Positions 1 through 12,655 of a stretch of 64,000 bases of DNA are shown piece after piece; within the stretch, counting starts at the first letter, position 1; every line of letters starts with the position of its first letter. Source of the stretch: Strigamia acuminata. Taxonomy: Eukaryota; Arthropoda; Chilopoda; Geophilomorpha; Linotaeniidae. The DNA is taken from contig OX442314.1 of assembly GCA_949358305.1 (NCBI GenBank), positions 13,881,060 to 13,945,059 on the forward strand. The letters are read 5' to 3'. The translations under genes were made by a program, and so were the position numbers. A model generated the notes under the pieces. That model searched no databases. It worked only from the letters and a program-made list of their open reading frames with translations, and was not told where the DNA came from.

Positions 1-3000
1 ATGGATCGGGCTTAACCAAAAACGAAATGTTTTATCAATTCGAAAGGCGGACAGCACTACTCTCGTGGACCTCCACACTCGTGGAATTTGTATTGCAACT
101 TATTAATTTTGCAGGTCCTTGAGGGAAATGTTTTTAATTTACATTTTTAGTTACTGTATTTATTTAAAAAATTAAAATGCGTTAGATGTAATAATTTAAA
201 GTTGCGAATGAATAATTTAATTAGTTTACAGGTTGGAGGTCGAGTTGGTAAATAATTAAATTGGGGGAATTGAAGTGGCTGATTTCTGAGGTTGTTTTTG
301 AAGCGTTCAGGGAAAAATGGAGGCAAATAGAGGGAAAAGGTTGGATGACTCATGACAGGACCGAAATTGGACAAGGTGGGTAAGTTCGGGACACGAGGTG
401 TCAAGTATTGGGAGGGGAAGATGTTTTTCGACGTCGATAAATGCAAACATGTGGGTGAATGGGAGTTTACATGCAAATCATAAAATTATTTCGCATGGGT
501 TTGGTTCCGTTTTGCATTTTAAATTTTTGAGATTTGAGGTCGTCTCTTGAAATCAAATAGCAAGAATTTTTTCGTCCAAAAATGAAGAGAAACCCAACGG
601 AATTGGTCTCCGCTTCTGGGTTTACCCCGAATGCCTTAATGGGATTATTTAAAAACCGCCTACCGGTTAAAAGGAAATTGAATTAAACACATTGTACGTA
701 ATTCGATTTGGAATATTCATAACTCGCACTAAATCTATTTATTTTCGTGCCAATAACGAGCGAATAAGAGAGGAGAATTTAGAGCCTAAAAGCCAACTGG
801 TGCATGCTAAACAGCAATAAATACGTGGTTCTCCGATGCACAGTAGCTTTTGTGCGGCTCCAACTTGTCGGTTCCTTTTATGGACGCCGGAAAACTCATT
901 ACAAATGATCATGGGCCCTGCACTACATACCAATTTATCGAGGCATTTAATTTGAGCATTTCGTACAAATGTATTGCAAAGTGCGAATTTAATTCCTTTT
1001 TATTTCCACGAATAATTTTATTAAAACTTTTTCGCTTCTTCATTTCTTTTCATATCAACTCGATAAGTTTCCGAAATGAAAATGAGAATTCTAAATTATT
1101 TCGCGCAATTCACAATGATAATAGGTTTAAATTGTAATAAGTGTAATGCTGACGTTTATTGTATAATGCAGGCATGTTATTACGTAGACTTTGAATCACT
1201 ATGGTGTTGACTAATTTAACATTTGCATGTTGGTATATGTCAAAGGAGATAAATCTTGGTTCCCCCATCGACGATAACGTGACAGCAGGGTTGATGTGTT
1301 TAGTGAAGGGGAATTGTAAACTGACTGGATATTTTTTCTCGGTTTGCATGACACTCAATTGCATGATAAGCAAGTTGGAGGGTGGTGTGGGAGAATAGAT
1401 TAATATCAATTAGACGACATTTACACTTTTGAATGGGGTATTAAAATGTGATTTATTTTTTAGTTTGATAGAAATTGTTGGTTTTTTTTTTTTTTTTTTA
1501 ATTAATTGGGAGGTTGGGTTTATCCATTGCATTTATTAGCTGAAGGTGAAGTCGTAAAACGTTAATGGAAATGGAAAATGAAAAGTGTGTGTGTAGAGTT
1601 GAAGGGTTTGTGGAGTTGAAGTTTGTATGTGTGTTTGGGTGGTCGTAATTCATGCAGCAATGTATTTTGCTGTAAATTCCTCTCTGGTTGTCATTGGAAT
1701 AATAAATAGCACCTCATTAAAAAGTGATTGATCGGTGCTACGGAATGCCATAACTTGGCTGATAAGATTCTGTTTTGTTCTTTTATTAGTGTAGGAGAAG
1801 TTTTAGTGAGAAAATAATTATGATCGTAAAGTTTTTTTTTTTTTTTACTTCAAAAGTTAAAGGTTTTTTTTTTTTTTTTTCTACTTTAAATAACTTTCAG
1901 TTTATTACTTGATAATGTGATGAAGAGTGAAATTGCGTTGTGCGAATAAACCTATTTTGAATTAATTTAAAATAATCTTTGGCATTAAAGTGTTGTGCAA
2001 ATACAGTTAATTATCTGGATTATATCGGAATTCGGCTGGAGGAAATGAGAATTAGATAGAAGCTGATTCATGGGTAAACCGGAAGTAGTAGTTGGACCAC
2101 ACACAAACACTGGCATTTCAAAGAGAATTTCGCAAACCGAAGATTTATTTTAAATTATTTTTTTATTCTTTCGGCTTTGATGTTATTTTTATGAACAAAA
2201 TGAATTTTTAAACTTTCTCCGCAAGGTTTTTCTTTTAGTGCGTCATCGTGACAATTAAACTGAAATTAAAATTGCTAACTTTGTGCAATAATAACGAAAG
2301 AGAGAAAGGTTAGGCAGATCCAACATTAATATATTTAAGGCATCACGTGATCTTTGAAAATTCAGCTCACTGCTAGAACATTAAAAAGTATGACAATGCA
2401 GTACATAATTTTTATCGCGTTATTGTTACGATTAAGACAGAGTTTGTTGCCCTTTTCCATATATTCTGAGCTTGAATCCAAATTCTTGTCAGCAGCACTG
2501 GTACACTTTAATCCAACCTAGATCCAACCAGCAGTCATTGCCTCTCAACCTTTTAATAACTGCCAACATCAAAATTATTGGTAGGTTTAACGGTTTTTAA
2601 TTTTAATTTTTAAGTTATTATAGAGATAATCAGACATTTCTTAATTAATTAAGCGTGCAAATAATAAGAGAACACAGATTAAGTTGTAATATTTTTAATT
2701 TTTTGGAATAGATAATTCAAAAAGCTTTTAAGCTGTGAAAACAATTAACAAGATTTAACCAAGAACAATAAAATACTCGTAATAAACACTACAAATTGAT
2801 AAAAGCGAGGCAGATCTGGTAAGATTAACTTACTGAACACAGACCCGTTAGTTGAAACACAGTAACATAATTCAATGGAACGCACCAGCAAGGTTGTACA
2901 TGTTTATCTGACACTTTCTGCTGGTGTGGCTTGTGCAGCAAGATTTAATTAAATGTAATGAATGGGTTTGACTCACTCAAGTCGTTTCCCACTGAACTTT

Positions 3001-5153
3001 AAGCGCCTTCAGTGCAATAACAACGATGGAAAATAGTTTAGGTGCTGTTTACATTATAAAAACAAAAAAAAATAATTTTAAATTCAAAATATTTAAAAGA
3101 AGTGGCGCTTATTCAAAAAAAAAATTGATAAGTCGTGTTCGGTGTTTTGTGATGTTATTTAAGCTCGTAAAATGCTAATAAGTCAGTTGTAATCAAAATT
3201 CATCGAGGACGATTCATTACAGGCGCTTTATAATGGTAATCGGTTGCAATCTTTCTTGTTCTTGTGGTGAAAGTTAAAAGTAAAGCTCACCAAGTACGAG
3301 ATTAATGACTGAGAGAAAAGTGGTTGAAATTCTAATTAGAATGATTAATTGTAGTTCATCTTTTTTATTTATTTCATTTTTGTGTCAGCTAGGGTTAAAT
3401 TGTTACCCTTTGTCTGCTCGTTCTACTTGAAATATTCTGAAAGTGATGAGATGACATTACTTGCAGTGTCAGAGGATCATGTCATTTTAATACATCACTT
3501 GCATTATTGCAAGGTTTTTGTATCAATTTTAATGAGTCTTTCATAATGTCAAAATCAAATTTTTTTAAAAGATTAACTTGGAACACAAACAAAAGTGGAA
3601 TAGAAAATAACTTGTTTACAGAACAAGCAACGAACTTTCATTTTTAAAATAAAAGAAATGTGTTTGCTTAAATAGAAGTGAAACTTCTTGACTTATTCCA
3701 AATTATCTAAACTGTCAAGTGTTGGTTGGTTGGTTGGCCATAGAACACCATGTTTCTTGCGATTCTTTATAACGATACTCGACTGTATAATAAAAATAGC
3801 AGGTCTCATGAATTTTCTAAGAATTAACAACAATTTCTTTAGAGATCTTTTATTATTTCACCGTTTAGAAAATTTCCTGAAACGATTATTTTCCCATATC
3901 TAACACGTATCTACACATGTTTCAACACCTACTGAACAGCACCATGCTAAAATCAATGTTTATCTTTATTTAAAGCGGCACAATTTTTTTTCTCTCCCTT
4001 TTCTTAGACTTTTTACATATTTTATTGTCTGGACTACTATTGCCATCCCATTTTTTCCTTTTAACAAAAAGAAAATTCTTTAGTTAAGTTGTCGTTGAGG
4101 CTGAGATTAAAATTTGATGGATAAAGTGGTGGCAGCTGTTCCCTCCGAAAAAGAATGCCCTCACATATTTTCTTCTCCCCTTTCCCCCATCTTATTTGCT
4201 TTTCTCAGACCACAACTATATTACAGCACCGGCCTCCTGAGCGTAAGAAAATATTAATAAAAAAAAGTAGGGGGGAGGGGGGGGGAGGAGAAGAAAATTT
4301 CGAACTTTCGCCCTTCGGTTAGATCTGTCCACTAAATGCATTATGCATTATATTGAAAAAATACATCAATACTCAACCATATTTTTGCTAAAAATTTAAT
4401 ATAGAAATAAAACAGAACTCGCAAGAACTGACAAGTTCCTATGGAATATTCTTGTCGATGGAGAACTGCCTGCAGTCAGCCAATAACCCTTATAGGTTGA
4501 TGGTATCTAGATCTGGTGGCATGAAGTGAAACATTGACAAGTGATTGGAACAGTATGTCATTAAATCAGATTGATGGTTATGGGTTTGGCGGCTTTGAAG
4601 CATTCATGGCTGCTCTGGTACCAGGTGATGCTTTTACGATGATTAATTTAGAAGTGTGGGAAGAGCCGTGGATGTGAATGTCGGTTTTTATCCTTCTATT
4701 CGTTTTTTTGGGGATTAGTTTACTTGTCAGATCGAGATATACACTTTGTATGTTGTAGGATTGGACGTGGGGATTTAATTTAGTGTCGAGGTAAGGTTTG
4801 ACCCTGAGTATTAAGTTACTTGTGATGGGTTGTCATTAATACGAGTTTTATGTCGTTTCATCAACGGTAGTGTCGTCGTGTTTCATTCGGGTTTGCACAA
4901 ATGGTTTATATTAATTTTTGAAATTAATTTTCTCTACTCTGAGAAGAAAAAGTTTTTTTTTTTTTTTTTTTTTTTTTGGAAATTAAAATTTTAAATCTTT
5001 TCAAAGCCCACTTTTAATTAATTTTATTCATAAAATCGTATTTTTTATTTTTTTGTAAAAGTTGTTTTTGAATTTGAATGTAGAGTGTATTAGAATAGAA
5101 AATGAATTGAATAAATTGAACTGAGGCCACTATACCATACACATCTGTTTCAG
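1..5153. other. Non-coding, probably intron or 5' flank
   Basis: No exon can be supported here. The sequence is AT-rich with long T runs (about 1484-1499, 1831-1846, 1865-1880, 4951-4977) and a short TTGG repeat near 3722. A very G-rich stretch lies at 4270-4290. Open frames on either strand are at most about 110 codons, compositionally simple and unrecognised. If 5154-5222 is a real exon, this stretch is the intron (or 5' flank) in front of it. Confidence 0.6.
4270..4290 (+). repeat. G-run, quadruplex-like
   Basis: Runs of six and nine G separated by single A residues, followed by GG blocks, on the plus strand. It is a low-complexity tract that could form a G-quadruplex in DNA or nascent RNA. 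No other function is visible. Confidence 0.45.
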
Positions 5154-5222
5154 GAGGATCTTGTAAATGGTTTATATCTGAAGTCAAGCAATGAGGGCAA
5201 TATGGGTGACTGCCAGAATATG
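5154..5222 (+). CDS. Candidate internal exon (23 codons, phase 0/0)
   Basis: A 69-nt interval lies between an acceptor (ATCTGTTTCAG) and a consensus donor (ATG|GTAAGT). Only one frame is open: EDLVNGLYLK followed by SSNEGNMGDCQNM. The other two plus-strand frames contain stops. Both ends are phase 0, as in the coiled-coil exons at 30500 and 59002, so it could be included in or skipped from the same transcript without a frame change. The peptide does not match the segment that precedes the coiled coil in PLEKHH1/2, which ends roughly in LADK or LAEK. It may be a lineage-specific or alternative N-terminal exon, an exon of another gene, or a chance pair of splice signals. The splice sites and open frame are seen; membership of the gene is inferred. 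Confidence 0.4.
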
Positions 5223-6417
5223 GTAAGTGATCATAATTAGTCGATTTTTATTTATTTATCTGTTCATATCGTTTTATTTTTGCTGGGAAATGTGTAGGTA
5301 GAGATTTCACTAAGCGTATGAAGTTTTATGTTCTTTTTTTAAAATACTTTTTACTTTTTTATTTTATTTTTTTTATTTTTTTATTTTTGGAATCAAAGAT
5401 AAGTACTAAGCGCTTTTTTTTGTCTTCTTATCTCTTGAGAGAGCGAGCCCGAGTCGAAACCCTGTTTTTGGACCAATCACTTTCACCATCAATGATTGTT
5501 AGTTCAACTTGGGAAATCTTAAAACCGGGTTTTATGACATTTTTCTTTTAGTTTTGATGAAATGTCTACAAAATTGACAACGAAGAAAACTCGATTTCTT
5601 TTTTAATGCTTCAGTTAAACCACGTTTTATGGTTTCAAACACGAACTTAAAACCAAAGTTTATTGTTTCAAAATCGCAGTGCAGATAAATTTTATTCAAA
5701 TGATATTTCATGGCATTTGAAACAAAAAAAAATAAATTCTTTAAAAATTCTAAAACAATTTGAATATTTTTCAACGTAAAAACATAAACGGTGGCGGAAT
5801 AAATAATTTCTTTCATTTGCTTCGAATTTAGAAGACCGAAAAATACAAATTGGTGGAAAAATTGAATTTCACTTAGGAGGCCGAGGTGGAAATATTTATG
5901 AATTGCAAACAACGAACCTCCCTTTTGATCAGATACTGTCTCCCCATATTTATCGCGGACTGCACACAAAACGTGCAACTGCAATTGGAAGGTCACTGGT
6001 GATGCATGAGTCTATGGGTGGGTGATGCAGGTTGGAAATTAGGGCATGATAAAGCCCAGACTTAATGCAAATATATTTCCCCCTCGAGAGCTCTTATTGT
6101 CTAGGTCGATGTGAAACATGGACCCGATACGAGCACAAGATGGGTGAAATTATTTCGCAGACCTGGGTGGAGTTGGTTGGCAGGAACGCAAATGAAGAGA
6201 GAGGCGCGCCGTAGTCTGCGGAGGTGGTTTTGCTAGATGAACTTCTGAATGGCGGATTAAACGCGGGACTTGGCCAAACTAATAAACAGAAATGATAACA
6301 GATTCAAAGTGGCTGAGAGGGGATTTTGTGAGACTCTAAAGGTCGTTTTGCTATGCGGGATTTTCTCGCATCTAAGTAGCCCATAAAGGTGCTTTGCATG
6401 TGATGAACTTGCCACGA

Positions 6418-6433
6418 GTGTGTGTGTGTGTGT
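6418..6433. repeat. (GT)8 microsatellite
   Basis: Eight uninterrupted GT dinucleotides just after GCCACGA. Simple repeat. Confidence 0.9.
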
Positions 6434-9400
6434 AGCCTGAATTACGTGGCGGCGGCAGCGGTGATAAGTTGCAGCGATGGGAAACGGTGCAGATGCAGCC
6501 TAGTTTTGGGCGTTAAAGGTGAGACCGAGGTGATTTTGGGTTTGTAATTAAACAAGAGCTGCTTGAAATTTGTCGAGTGGTTAGCTGCAACTGAGCAGAG
6601 ATTTGTCGGAGACAATGAAGAAGCTGCGTTCGAAAGTGTGGCAAAAGAAATTGGGTAAATGTTTCTTTTGTCGCCTCGCCAAATCACCTTTGCTTGGCTG
6701 CTTCTATTTATCCTGAAATAATGGGACCACTTCTATCTCTTACACACGGTAATCTTTTTTAAAGACTTATCTTGACTTAATTCAGTTAATGAATTTTTTT
6801 TTTCGAGTAAAGTCGGGGAAAGAAACACGAAAGCAGATTTTGCATTTTTTTAGGGGGCGGTGGGGGAGTGAATAAGTAAATCACTGAAGGGAGGAGGATT
6901 TTTTTTTCTTTCTTTTTTTGTTAGTCGCTTTAACTCAAGTCTGCTTCTTGCATCTCTTCAAGTCAGATTTGCTTCAGTGAAAGGTGATGGGTTGTATAAG
7001 ATTTTTATGTGCTCGTTTGAATGTCGTGAAAATGGTTGAGAATGAGAATCATGGGAAGACGATTTAGTATTTTGGGGACAAGCTTGTCTAGGAAAATGAG
7101 GCTATTTTTATGGGGATGAGTAAAAGTCATACGTTTGCCATTTTGGATGGGGTTTTAAACCCATCTGGAACACGATAATGCGATATAGGGTTAAATTTAA
7201 AGCGGTGATGCAGTTAGTTAAGAGTAAAACTGCAATAAAATTAATTTCAAAAAATCTCAAAAAAAATGTATACACATTTTGGATTAAATTAAATATATAT
7301 CAACTTAATGTACACATTTTTTGTATATAATACAATAAATATATAATAAATATAATAGAATTATAATTTGAAGAGATCGGCAATTGAAAAAATCAGATTT
7401 GAGGGATAAAGGGGTCCCTGGGTAGTTAAATGAATGGAATTATTGAATGTTATCACAAATGGAGTTTGGGTGCGTGCTCAACAGAAATTACGTGATGGGC
7501 TTATCTATCTCAAGCATCTAATGAAAGCATTTTCAAGTGAAAGTATAAAAATATCTATTTTTATTTTTATGGAACTTTCTATAGTTGGCAATCTTGAGCT
7601 TGTGGTTAAGGGCTTGTAATGGTAGTTGAGAATCGCTGTTTGTAATTAGTGGATGGTGTTAATTCTGTTACTTTGTGCTTGCTTGTTTATATAGAGAGCA
7701 CTATCTCATCAATGTCAAATTCTAAACCCTTTCTAATTAAGGACCTCCCTCAAACAAATGCGCGCGCGCACACACTTTCCACAAGCTTAAATCAATAATT
7801 TTCTCGTGGTACGTTTCAATTTCCTGCCATTTGACGGCAAATACTGTATAATATATTTTTTTCTTTGTAAATAATAGATTGGGATGTATCCGATGGGCAA
7901 ACAACAAGTTCAAACTTAGTTTTGAGTCCAATAAAACATTTTACTATACACGGCTGTGTTTGTTTCGTGGTTGGTTGGTTTTAATAATAAATTATATTTA
8001 TGCAATGCAATGAAAGAAATGTGCAAGGGAGTTGGGAGACGGGGAAGCAAAGTGCACTACTCACTTTAGCCATCAACAGCACGACAATTGAAATAAAAAC
8101 GTGCGCTAAATTGTTTGAGTTGTTTGCAATATAAATTTCGTTTTTGAGTGATATGTAGGCATAAGCAGCACTTCCATTATCCATCTGGAAATCGATTGGT
8201 TGGCCGGTTTTCAGTGAAACGGGGGAAAATATAAGTTTACAGTCAAAATAACATGTTTTGATCGAAGCCAAGTGCCAAGTTGTAACTCAACTGTAAAGCG
8301 TAGGGTTTCATACGTCATATACTTTTGGAAAACAGTTTTATAATATTATTTTGTTTCTACCGAGTCTTTGGTTGATAGAAACTTTAAAAACAAACTTTGA
8401 TATTTCTAAATATATATATACACTGAAAAGAGACCTCCAATGACCCGATTCACTGTTTGGGAAATATCGATGTTGTGCGGTTTTGATAGTCCTTGGTTGT
8501 GCAATTGTTTGGCAAATAAGAGACATGCAGTTCGATTGCTGACTACCCATGCAAATGTAATCATCATTTTGATTTACGAGTACGGAATTGCTGTTATCAT
8601 TTGGTGTTGATTTTCGAATTCAATTAAAGTTGTTTTTTCATTTTTTTATTTTTTAAATTGATATGAATCTTCAGGGAAAAATTTTGTCTGAAAATTTTGA
8701 TTGAAGATGAGCCCCTTAGTTGGTTTAAGAAAAAGAAGATGAAAGAAAAATGAAGCGATCCATCTTGCGTCTCTGGTGTGTATAGATCAAACGACACGAA
8801 GTGTGTATGTTTATTGCAAGAGGGCATCACAGGGTTTCGAATTCATTTTCTTTGACTGGATGGCATCAATCATAACACAATAGATGAGGAACACACGAGG
8901 AAAAAAATAGTTTGATCAATAAAATCTGGCAATCGTTTATTGTCGGACATGCACATACTGTGCGAGACTCTCTTTCTCTCTCTCGCTCATGCCATTGGCT
9001 CGTGCGCACGTCAGTGGCTTCTCCAGCTTGATGAGATCTTGTCAAGCGCCCAGACCATTTATTTACTTGTGCGTCGTTTCTTTCTCGGAGTACAGTGCAG
9101 TCTGTATATGAGTTTGAATCGGTTGTTTATATACCGGGGAAAAGACTTCTTCATTGGAGTTGTTGTTTAATATAATAACATCCTGCTGCAGGACTTGATT
9201 GAAGTTTTTGTTTTTTTTGAAGGGAAAATGTCCGCCATTTATTCGGCTCTTCGTTTTTTACATAAATGAGCAAGTTACGTTTTTGTTTTTTTATATTATT
9301 TTCTGTAAGCACTTAAGGAGAAAATGGATTGTTCAAAACTCCAAAAGCTTGAATTCTTATTTTTTCTGTATTTGAAATGCTATTGGATTGGAGTTAACTC

Positions 9401-10422
9401 TTGCCCGAACTGAATTTTTGATGAAAGCTCTCTGTCGTTGAGTGTATGGATGCCAGGAGTAGAAAATCGATACGAAATTTATCATTAATTTTTTAAAAAA
9501 AAAAGAAAATTAGTAAGAATTTTTTAAAAAATTTATTTTGTTTAGTTTTATTACTAAAATTGAAATTCAGTCGAGAAAATATAAGAAAAAGCGATGTTCT
9601 TTTGTTATTTTATTTTATTTTTTTTTATAAAAATTATTCGTCTAGTCATGCTTGCAATCGATTTTCAATCGGTTAGAGTTTGAGAATAACTGCACTTGTT
9701 TTTATTTAGCTGTAAACCTCGTTTTCCTCGTCGTTATCTCGCACGTGGAGAGAGGGCACGAATGAGGAAAGGATTGGGCAAGCGTCGGCTTGTTTTCTCT
9801 CTGCTTGGAAGAGATAGTTGGAATCAATACATGGCATGCCTTGTATTGATGTGACAAGCTTGAAAGGCCTGTCGTTGCACTGCATTCACTTGATTGGCAC
9901 TGTAAAGTGCGGTTGGAAAATTCTATTTGGATTTTGAACAAGGAAATTCAATTGTTACAGATTGCCTCAATAAAGCCATTACTGAAGACTGATAGAGAAA
10001 AATGTAACAATTTTTTTCTCATTGGTTGGGGCTGATGAAAAAGGGAAAATGTTTTTGAACACTTTCGAGAAGTTGTTAGTGGTTTAGAAAAAGCGGGTGT
10101 TGATATAAAATGATTGGAGTTGAGCGGTCTTGAGGAGGAGCGAGCGAAAAGGAAATTGTAATGGTTTTAAATGGGGCAGAAAAGATAAACACGGCGTGTC
10201 GATAAATAATAAATGGACTCAGCTAATAATTGATGTCGAAAAGAGATTTGATTTCAGAGACAGTTTGATAGTTGTGAATTCGACTCTCGACCTGACTTGT
10301 GTGGCAGCCATTTTGAATTTAGGTGTCAAAACTAAAGTCGGGGAAAATAAACCACTTCAAAACCACTCTAGTCGTGCTTTCTGGTTTTTAGGTTTTTGAT
10401 GATGGTTTATTGGTGCCGTTTC

Positions 10423-10507
10423 TGTGTTTAGAAACACATTCAATAAAGCGGAACACGACAAAAACAGCACGACCTTCCAGAGGTCGTGCCACGAGTTTCA
10501 TCGTGTT
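10423..10507. repeat. Nested hairpins (two stem-loops)
   Basis: The first stem is TGTGTTT/AAACACA with a 2-nt loop (10423-10438). The second is GCACGACCT (10467-10475) paired with AGGTCGTGC (10481-10489) around a 5-nt loop. It is enclosed by an outer pair AACACGA (10452-10458) and TCGTGTT (10501-10507). The arms are perfect. It may be the remnant of a small palindromic transposon or a structured RNA element. No flanking duplication was found. Confidence 0.5.
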
Positions 10508-12570
10508 AATATTTATGCTATTATATGTAGCATTTATATGCATTTATAGCCAATTTCAGCTTTTTATTGAATAAAAATAATTCCTATGCATTTATGCATT
10601 TATCGGGCCTTAATTATTACAAATGCGTTACGCAGCTAAAAATGTATTCTGTTGTTTTTAACGTATGTAAAGGTTTATTTCTGTGATAAAAACGTTACAC
10701 TAGGTTATCGATTACAACAGTTTCCATTTTTTAAGATCCCAAATTTTCACCAAAAAAAAACTACGAATGGATCTTTTTTTAAAAAATATTTTATTCGGAA
10801 ATTCCAATCGGCAAAATCTTGTTACATTTTGATGAATTTTTATTGAATTCACGACCTCAAAGCTGTAATATTTTGATATAGCACGTCTGCACGTGGATTT
10901 ATGTCCGAGTTTAACCCTTTCCATTTCGTTTTTTTTTTATTGTTAAATGTTATTACGGGTCGACGTAAACGAGTTCATTTTAGCAAGCACTCTTGGAAAC
11001 TTTTCATTTTGATTTCGCTCGGAATGACACGCCGGATTATAAGCAGAAGCTATTGCAAACAGTTTGTTTCAATTGTTTTTCGGCGCTTTTAATCAGTTCC
11101 GATCGCAAGAAGCATAGCAGGTCATGATTCTATTTTATCTCTATTGATTTTTAGAAGCAAAGCCTTCGCTCGAGTGTGGAGTGAAATTGAACTAGTGAAA
11201 TGTAATTGGCCACTTCCGTGTGCAATGAGAGAATTTTGGCCAACATTCCGCCGCACGGGGTCAAAAGTTGTGCTCGTGGCCTTACTCTGATGGCTCTCTT
11301 CAGTGCTCCAATGGTTTCCACGTGCTCACGCTCGACCGAGCAAGTGAAGGGTCAATTCTTAACTGCATAGTCTTATGGCAGCTACCTTTGTTTATTTCCT
11401 CAACTAAATTTTATACTTTATAAAATAACACGGTTTATACTACTCCCCAGCTGAAAATTTATACCCCCCAATTAATTTAATTGGCGATGCAAATTGTGTA
11501 ATGTGAGAAAATAAAAGTTTCGCGATTGATTTATTAACATCTTAAGTTAATGGCGCGGCGGCCATTTTTGCAGTCATTAGTAATTGCACTTATTCATGGC
11601 GGCCATGTGTTGTAATGTGAGATTTTATTTCATGTTTGGTGAGTGGACTGAAGTTGTTTGACGTCCAAATGTGAGTAATGACCCCAACGGCGACCGTTTT
11701 CGTCTGTAGATGGTCTGCATGTCCAATTCTTGGCAACCATGGAAACACCACGCAGCTAGTCATTCCGGTTGAGAGAATTGAATGGCCATAAATAATGCAT
11801 CAACTTCTTCGTAAGGACTAAGGACTTTATTGGGGCTATTCTTATATTTATATAAAATAAAGAAAATGCGATATAAGTCGTTCTTGTTTTTATTTGTCTT
11901 CGGAACGAAATTTAATAAAAATCCTATTTACTATAAAACATATTTGGGGAATTGTGACGGTGCATTTTTATTTGTTTTTTGATTCATTTCAAAGCTCTCG
12001 TCTTTGAGAGAAAAAGGTTAGAAAAATATTTTCAGGAAATGGGTCGATTCTAGGAACAATATTGACACGTCATTATTGTAATAATAAAATATTTTTTATT
12101 TATTTGTGTTTTATTGTAATTTAGCGTAATTGGACATTTTGTTCATTCCTTAATTGAAATGCTCCCTCTGCTTCATGCATAAAGATTTTTAAGAGATTCG
12201 CTCGATGATGTTGCGTCTCATCTCTTGGGCAGCGGTAATTGCATTTAATGCAAGTGGATTGGACAAATTTGCAACGCCGATACATTTTGTTTGTCTTTTT
12301 TTATTTTTATTATTCGGATTGTTCTGCAGTATTTCGGTGATGCGAGACGTTATTTGAAATTTAAACTATTTTTTTGCTTTTCCCAGTAAATTTGTTGACG
12401 GCTTGATCGAACTGGAAAGTGAAAAATGATCTTTCAGGTCATTTTGAAATGTTTTCTATATCATTTGATGAAAGATGGCAGAAACTGTCATTTTTAGTTT
12501 CTATTTTTTATTTCTTTTAAGTGACCTTTATGGTTGGAAAAAAGGGAAAAATAGAAAATACTCTGTATAT

Positions 12571-12655
12571 CGTATTTTATCGATTAAGGGCCGCGGCTCC
12601 TATTAAAAACTGCCATTTTTGTCAGCAATTACAATTTTGGTTTTTCGTTTGTTAT
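12571..12655 (+). repeat. Dispersed repeat, copy 1
   Basis: This shares CGTATTTTATCGATTA and then a long near-identical block (AACTGCCATTTTTGTCAGC through the TTCGTTTGTTA end) with the reverse complement of 61026-61094. This copy carries about 18 extra bases (GGGCCGCGG region) between the two shared blocks. It is an old, unnamed interspersed repeat. Confidence 0.65.

Noticed and set aside
1-134. Acceptor-like TTAATTTTGCAG near 114 with a short open stretch
   Set aside because: No donor follows before an in-frame stop; not supportable as an exon.
5532-5996. Minus-strand open frame of about 154 codons
   Set aside because: Low-complexity, F/K-rich, no recognisable domain or splice context; explained by AT composition.
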